Assembly (NCBI RefSeq): GCF_000425705.1
Contig: NZ_AUDY01000016.1
Span: forward strand, 62,001-126,000
Length of the DNA: 64,000 nt
From: Halobacillus kuroshimensis DSM 18393
GTDB taxonomy: Bacteria; Bacillota; Bacilli; Bacillales; Halobacillaceae
Direction of reading: 5' to 3'
Shown here: positions 62,701 through 64,000 of the stretch, piece by piece
Layout: every line of letters starts with the position of its first letter
Position numbering within the stretch: position 1 is the stretch's first letter
The notes under the pieces: generated by a model
What the model was told of the DNA's origin: nothing
The model's database searches: none
What the model saw: the letters and a program-made list of their open reading frames with translations, nothing else
Position numbers and translations under genes: made by a program

Positions 62701-64000
62701 GCACCAATGGTCGTTTCCACCATCGTAATAAGCTTTTCACGAATCGCATCGATCGGCGGGTTGGTCACCTGGGCAAACAGCTGTTTGAAATAGCTGTAAA
62801 GCAGCTGAGGTTTCTTGGAAAGGACAGCCAGCGGGGAATCATACCCCATCGAACCGACTGGATCTTTTTTATCTGTCACCATCGGCATGAGAATCTTATT
62901 CAATTCCTCAGTCGTGTATCCGAAAGCGAGCTGCTGATCGATCAAATTGCCGATAGGGCGGTGTTCTGTGGCTGGCTCAGGCAGGTCTTCCAAATCGAAT
63001 TTATGATCATCAATCCATTCCTGGTACGGATGCTCACGGGCAATCTGAAGCTTGATCTCTTCATCCGGAATGATTTTTCCTTCTTCGAGATCGACAAGCA
63101 GCATTTTGCCAGGGTGCAGACGATCTTTGTACAAAATATCATCAGCGAAAATATCAAGCGCACCAACTTCAGACCCAAGCACGATCATACCGTCCTTCGT
63201 TACATAGTAACGGGCAGGGCGCAGACCATTACGGTCCAGACAGGCACCAATCTGCTTCCCGTTCGTATAGGCAAGGGCTGCCGGACCGTCCCATGGCTCC
63301 ATCAGCGTGCTGTGATATTCATAAAAACTCTTCTTATCTTCCTGAATCGTCTCATCATTGGACCACGGCTCAGGGACCATCATCATAGCGGTGTGCGCCA
63401 GAGAACGACCGGATAAGTAAAGGAACTCAAACGCATTATCAAACATGGATGAATCACTTCCGTTGGCATCAATGACCGGCAGAAGCTTATCCAGATCTTC
63501 TTTGCTGAAGTATTCAGACTCGCAAAGCTCCTGCCTCGCTCTCATCCAGTTCACATTTCCGCGGAGGGTATTAAACTCTCCGTTATGGATGGTATAGCGG
63601 TTTGGATGTGATCGTTTCCAACTCGGGAAGGTGTTCGTACTGAATCGAGAGTGCACTAAAGCGAGGGCGGTCTTAAAGTCAGGGTGGTTCAAATCAATAT
63701 AGAAGGAGTCCAGCTGTTCCGGAATCAGCATACCTTTATAGACAATCGTATTGGAAGACAGGCTGCTGATATAAAAGTCATCATACTGGTCCATGGAAGC
63801 AATTTCGCTTTCCGCACGTTTGCGGATAATGTATAAACGACGTTCCAGATCCATCTGTGTCTGGATATTTTCAGAAGGAGCTACAAAAGCCTGACGAATG
63901 AATGGTTTCGTCTTTTTCGCATCTTTCCCTACGAAGGAGTCGTTGACGGGTACAGTACGCCAGCCAAGGAACTGCTGTCCCTCTTCCTCAACGATACGTT
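59763..64000 (-). CDS. gltB: glutamate synthase large subunit, 5'-truncated by window edge
   Basis: About 1411 codons are present and the frame stays open to 64000, so roughly the first 100 residues, with the catalytic N-terminal Cys of the glutaminase domain, are outside. The rest of the class II amidotransferase domain, the central domain, the FMN-binding synthase domain ([17 protein letters not shown]), the 3Fe-4S cysteines in [15 protein letters not shown] and the C-terminal beta-helix (repeated Gly-rich turns such as [10 protein letters not shown]) are seen. It makes glutamate from glutamine and 2-oxoglutarate with GltD. Translation from ATG 63854 would be an internal start and is not the gene start. 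Confidence 0.97.
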   Translation of the reverse strand, partial: RIVEEEGQQFLGWRTVPVNDSFVGKDAKKTKPFIRQAFVAPSENIQTQMDLERRLYIIRKRAESEIASMDQYDDFYISSLSSNTIVYKGMLIPEQLDSFYIDLNHPDFKTALALVHSRFSTNTFPSWKRSHPNRYTIHNGEFNTLRGNVNWMRARQELCESEYFSKEDLDKLLPVIDANGSDSSMFDNAFEFLYLSGRSLAHTAMMMVPEPWSNDETIQEDKKSFYEYHSTLMEPWDGPAALAYTNGKQIGACLDRNGLRPARYYVTKDGMIVLGSEVGALDIFADDILYKDRLHPGKMLLVDLEEGKIIPDEEIKLQIAREHPYQEWIDDHKFDLEDLPEPATEHRPIGNLIDQQLAFGYTTEELNKILMPMVTDKKDPVGSMGYDSPLAVLSKKPQLLYSYFKQLFAQVTNPPIDAIREKLITMVETTIGAEGNLVDPKPDSCRQIRLKTPILTNTELEQLRQQTVEGFKPVTLSMLFKAEENEMKASLDRLFEEADHAVENGATLIILSDRGVNDEYAAIPTLLAVSGLHHHLIREGTRTKVSLLVESGEAREVHHFATLLGYGAEGINPYLAYESLRDLLENGQIEDVSHNEAVQTYIKAATDGIIKVLSKMGISTIQSYRGAQIFEAVGIHMDVIDQYFTRTASRLGGIGLDIIEKEVLMRHETAFSEGRGGNRTLDAGDDYQYRRNGEDHQYNPQTIATLQHACRANDYDLFKQYSKMLTDEKHNLQSLRGLLSFKQRPSIPLDEVESVEDITRRFKTGAMSFGSISKEAHEALAVAMNRIGGRSNSGEGGEDPSRFEPDENGDLKRSAIKQVASGRFGVNSHYLVNADEIQIKVAQGAKPGEGGHLPGKKVYPWVAEVRGSTPGVELISPPPHHDIYSIEDLAELIYNLKNANPKARVSVKLVSAVGVGTIAAGVAKGRADLVLISGYDGGTGAAPRTSIKHTGLPWEIGLAETHQTLVLDRLRDRIVVETDGKMMTGRDVVVASLLGAEEYGFSTAPLVVLGCVMMRVCHLNTCPVGVATQDPELRKKFTGEADHLENFMRFIAQEAREIMAELGFRTINEMIGRTDVLQTNEAIDHWKAKGVDLSALLYQPNVPDNYGLFAVRKQDHGLDKTLDMEELLPLCKDAIETGKPMKYTGSIRNIHRVTGTILGSEITRRYGAEGLPEDTINLTFKGSAGQSFGAFIPKGMTLRLIGDSNDYVGKGLSGGKIIVHPSSKSSFRPEENTIIGNVSFYGASAGEAYINGLAGERFCVRNSGADVVVEGVGDHACEYMTGGRVVVLGGTGRNFAAGMSGGVAYVLDETAHRFETKCNKELVLLQQLQDSQEIQELYDMIDRHVSYTNSPLGQKILAEWPQYVSRFVKVIPRDYLHMQDRIQRLKESGLDKFDAEMTAFEERNKPVETVK

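Overview
The window looks like chromosomal DNA of a moderately halophilic member of the Bacillaceae, most like Halobacillus or a close relative. The evidence is strong Gram-positive ribosome binding sites with several TTG and GTG starts, compact operons ended by hairpin-plus-T terminators, a TPP riboswitch, a BirA-type operator upstream of bioY, an LtaS-type lipoteichoic acid synthase, a two-gene Ku/LigD repair pair, and genes for catabolism of the compatible solutes ectoine and hydroxyectoine. No rRNA, tRNA, intact insertion sequence, prophage or CRISPR array was seen. The genus is inferred, not shown.

Layout. 1-5.3 kb: half of a heterodimeric ABC exporter, a small protein, an HxlR-type regulator, a Gfo/Idh/MocA dehydrogenase, a secreted SGNH hydrolase and a CAP-domain lipoprotein. 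5.4-12.5 kb: a six-gene operon (doeA, eutC, a gamma-class PLP enzyme, an M20 amidohydrolase, a short homoserine dehydrogenase, an aldehyde dehydrogenase) that I read as ectoine/hydroxyectoine catabolism. A threonine-synthase-like gene is divergent from it. eutB and a PucR-family regulator follow at 17.9-20.6 kb, beyond a riboswitch-controlled thiamin operon (thiW-thiD-thiM-thiE). 20.7-23.4 kb: ku and ligD. 23.6-25.8 kb: a MATE exporter and its MerR-type regulator, with a 19-bp-spacer promoter. 25.9-30.6 kb: a four-gene beta-oxidation operon. 30.8-33.3 kb: HAD phosphatase, DUF302 and DUF421 genes around a gene-free insert.

33.4-37.5 kb: a CstR-controlled persulfide/sulfane-sulfur operon (cstR, DsrE-like, rhodanese, TusA-rhodanese fusion, rhodanese-MBL fusion, TusA, TauE/SafE exporter) with four CstR-like palindromes. 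38.1-43.2 kb: LtaS, BioY, a zinc-ribbon protein and an EcsAB-like ABC pair. 43.3-45.4 kb: a complete ParMRC-like partition module (actin-like ATPase, RHH/ParR-like adaptor and a phased octamer array upstream) in a chromosomal setting. 45.5-49.3 kb: intracellular subtilisin, zinc-ribbon microprotein, M23 hydrolase with coiled coil, and an ftsX with no ftsE beside it. 50.0-53.6 kb: Asp/Glu racemase, MurE-like ligase and ATP-grasp ligase, which together fit an L-Orn-D-Asp (A4beta) peptidoglycan cross-bridge. 53.8-64 kb: a small membrane protein, an M20 dipeptidase, a 22-residue membrane peptide gene, a large-subunit catalase and gltBD (gltB runs off the right edge).

The themes fit together: compatible-solute use delivers aspartate semialdehyde, aspartate and ammonium, sulfide/persulfide handling protects thiols, and a dedicated gene set builds a D-Asp-containing wall. 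The most unusual items are the chromosomal par locus with its centromere-like array, the wall cross-bridge cluster, the altered ectoine operon, the orphan ftsX and the palindromic intergenic elements near 32.1 and 37.5 kb.
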